A stretch of 64,000 nt of DNA from Limosilactobacillus caviae (GTDB lineage Bacteria; Bacillota; Bacilli; Lactobacillales; Lactobacillaceae): assembly GCF_014635905.1 (NCBI RefSeq), contig NZ_BMDS01000001.1:1-64000 (forward strand), given 5' to 3'. Below, in pieces: positions 62,975 to 64,000 of the stretch. The notes under the pieces were generated by a model, which saw only the letters and a program-made list of their open reading frames with translations, ran no database searches and was not told the origin of the DNA. The position numbers were made by a program, and so were the translations under genes. Numbering within the stretch: position 1 is the stretch's first letter; each line of letters opens with the position of its first letter.

Positions 62975-64000
62975 ACGTACCGACATTCATAAGATTCTTG
63001 TCATTGGTTCTGGTCCCATTATCATCGGTCAAGCAGCCGAATTTGACTACTCAGGCACTCAGGCTTGTCTTGCATTACGTGAAGAAGGCTATGAGACGAT
63101 CCTTGTAAACTCTAATCCTGCTACCATTATGACCGATACTGAAATTGCTGATCACGTTTATATTGAACCATTAACTGTTGACTCAGTATCCCGAATTATT
63201 CGCCAAGAATACCCTGATGCTATTTTACCGACGCTCGGTGGTCAGATTGGCTTAAACCTTGCCGTTGCTCTTTCAAAAACAGGCATTCTTGATGAACTAG
63301 GGATCGAATTGCTTGGAACGAAGCTTGAATCGATTGACGAAGCAGAAGATCGTGAAAAGTTCAAGGAATTGATGGAAGACCTTGGGGAACCGGTTCCAGC
63401 TTCCCAAACGGTCAATTCAATTGATGAAGCACTTACCTTTGCCCACCAGATTGGTTATCCGGTGATTGTACGACCCGCCTTTACCATGGGCGGAACTGGC
63501 GGCGGTATTTGTCACGACGATACTGAAATGAAGTCTATCGCTAAAAACGGTCTCGAGCTATCGCCAACTACCCAGTGTTTAATTGAAAAATCGATTGCTG
63601 GTTATAAGGAAATCGAATTTGAAGTTATGCGGGATGCTGCCGATAACGTAATGGTGGTTTGTTGTATGGAAAACTTTGACCCTGTCGGCATTCATACTGG
63701 TGACTCAATTGTTTTTGCTCCGAACCAAACCTTGACCGACCGTGAATATCAGATGTTGCGGGATTGCGCATTAAAGCTTATTCGCGCGCTTAAAATCGAA
63801 GGAGGCTGTAATGTTCAGCTGGCTCTGGACCCTCATAGCTATCATTATGATGTCATTGAAGTGAACCCCCGGGTATCTCGCTCTTCGGCCCTTGCTTCAA
63901 AAGCTACCGGTTATCCGATTGCCAAGATGGCCGCAAAAATCGCGGTAGGGTTAACGCTTGATGAAATTAAGAACCCCGTTACTAAAACAACCTATGCTGA
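62967..64000 (+). CDS. carB: Carbamoyl-phosphate synthase large subunit, 5' part
   Basis: 344 codons to the window edge. ATG 62967 lies inside the end of carA, with AAGGAGG at 62951. Begins [20 protein letters not shown] with the pre-ATP-grasp domain. The first ATP-grasp (carboxyphosphate) domain follows, with [12 protein letters not shown] (about 168-179) and the metal/ATP-binding segment [20 protein letters not shown] near 300-320. Truncated only by the window. Confidence 0.95.
   Translation, partial: MPKRTDIHKILVIGSGPIIIGQAAEFDYSGTQACLALREEGYETILVNSNPATIMTDTEIADHVYIEPLTVDSVSRIIRQEYPDAILPTLGGQIGLNLAVALSKTGILDELGIELLGTKLESIDEAEDREKFKELMEDLGEPVPASQTVNSIDEALTFAHQIGYPVIVRPAFTMGGTGGGICHDDTEMKSIAKNGLELSPTTQCLIEKSIAGYKEIEFEVMRDAADNVMVVCCMENFDPVGIHTGDSIVFAPNQTLTDREYQMLRDCALKLIRALKIEGGCNVQLALDPHSYHYDVIEVNPRVSRSSALASKATGYPIAKMAAKIAVGLTLDEIKNPVTKTTYA

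Overview
The window reads as a low-GC Lactobacillaceae chromosome, most likely a Limosilactobacillus (L. reuteri group). The reasons are YSIRK-type signal peptides with LPQTG sortase anchors, Mub/MucBP-type mucus-adhesin modules, strong Gram-positive ribosome sites, a PyrR-type attenuator ahead of carAB, and an SLC45-like maltose-type permease next to a LacI regulator. The species call is inference.

Region 1 (1-51661, minus strand) is an almost uninterrupted array of five giant cell-wall adhesins. From right to left they have 2928, 3710, 4488, 2484 and at least 3105 residues (the last runs off the left edge). Each has its own strong ribosome site and, where the 3' end is visible, its own terminator hairpin, so they look like separate transcription units. 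All begin with a nearly identical signal peptide and a low-complexity linker, followed by a right-handed beta-helix (pectate-lyase-like) adhesive head. The stalk is built from Rib/RibLong, Mub_B2 and MucBP-type modules. Four of the five also carry a recurring module that I cannot assign to a family (called here the HKT module). Several blocks are internally duplicated. The right-most adhesin has a homopolymeric A14 tract between its candidate -35 and -10 boxes, so its promoter may be phase-variable, and a 21-bp dyad covers the -10.

Region 2 (51894-58895) is a flavin-based redox cluster interrupted by an rRNA methyltransferase gene. A three-gene minus-strand operon encodes a small NAD(P)H-FMN reductase, a larger paralogue, and a cytosolic ApbE flavin transferase. 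The paralogue fuses an FMN-reductase domain, a PAS-like domain and an acidic tail with four copies of the ApbE flavinylation motif DxxTGAS. Beyond rlmD lies a fumarate-reductase/flavocytochrome-c-like FAD protein broken by a one-base frameshift, with a divergent LysR regulator. Together they suggest an intracellular electron-transfer chain from NAD(P)H through covalently tethered FMNs to a soluble FAD reductase. This is the best candidate in the window for an undescribed system.

Region 3 (58904-61568) is a LacI regulator and an MFS sugar permease, each with an operator-like dyad overlapping its -35 box. Region 4 (61649-64000) is a PyrR-type attenuator followed by carA and the 5' third of carB, for pyrimidine/arginine carbamoyl-phosphate supply.
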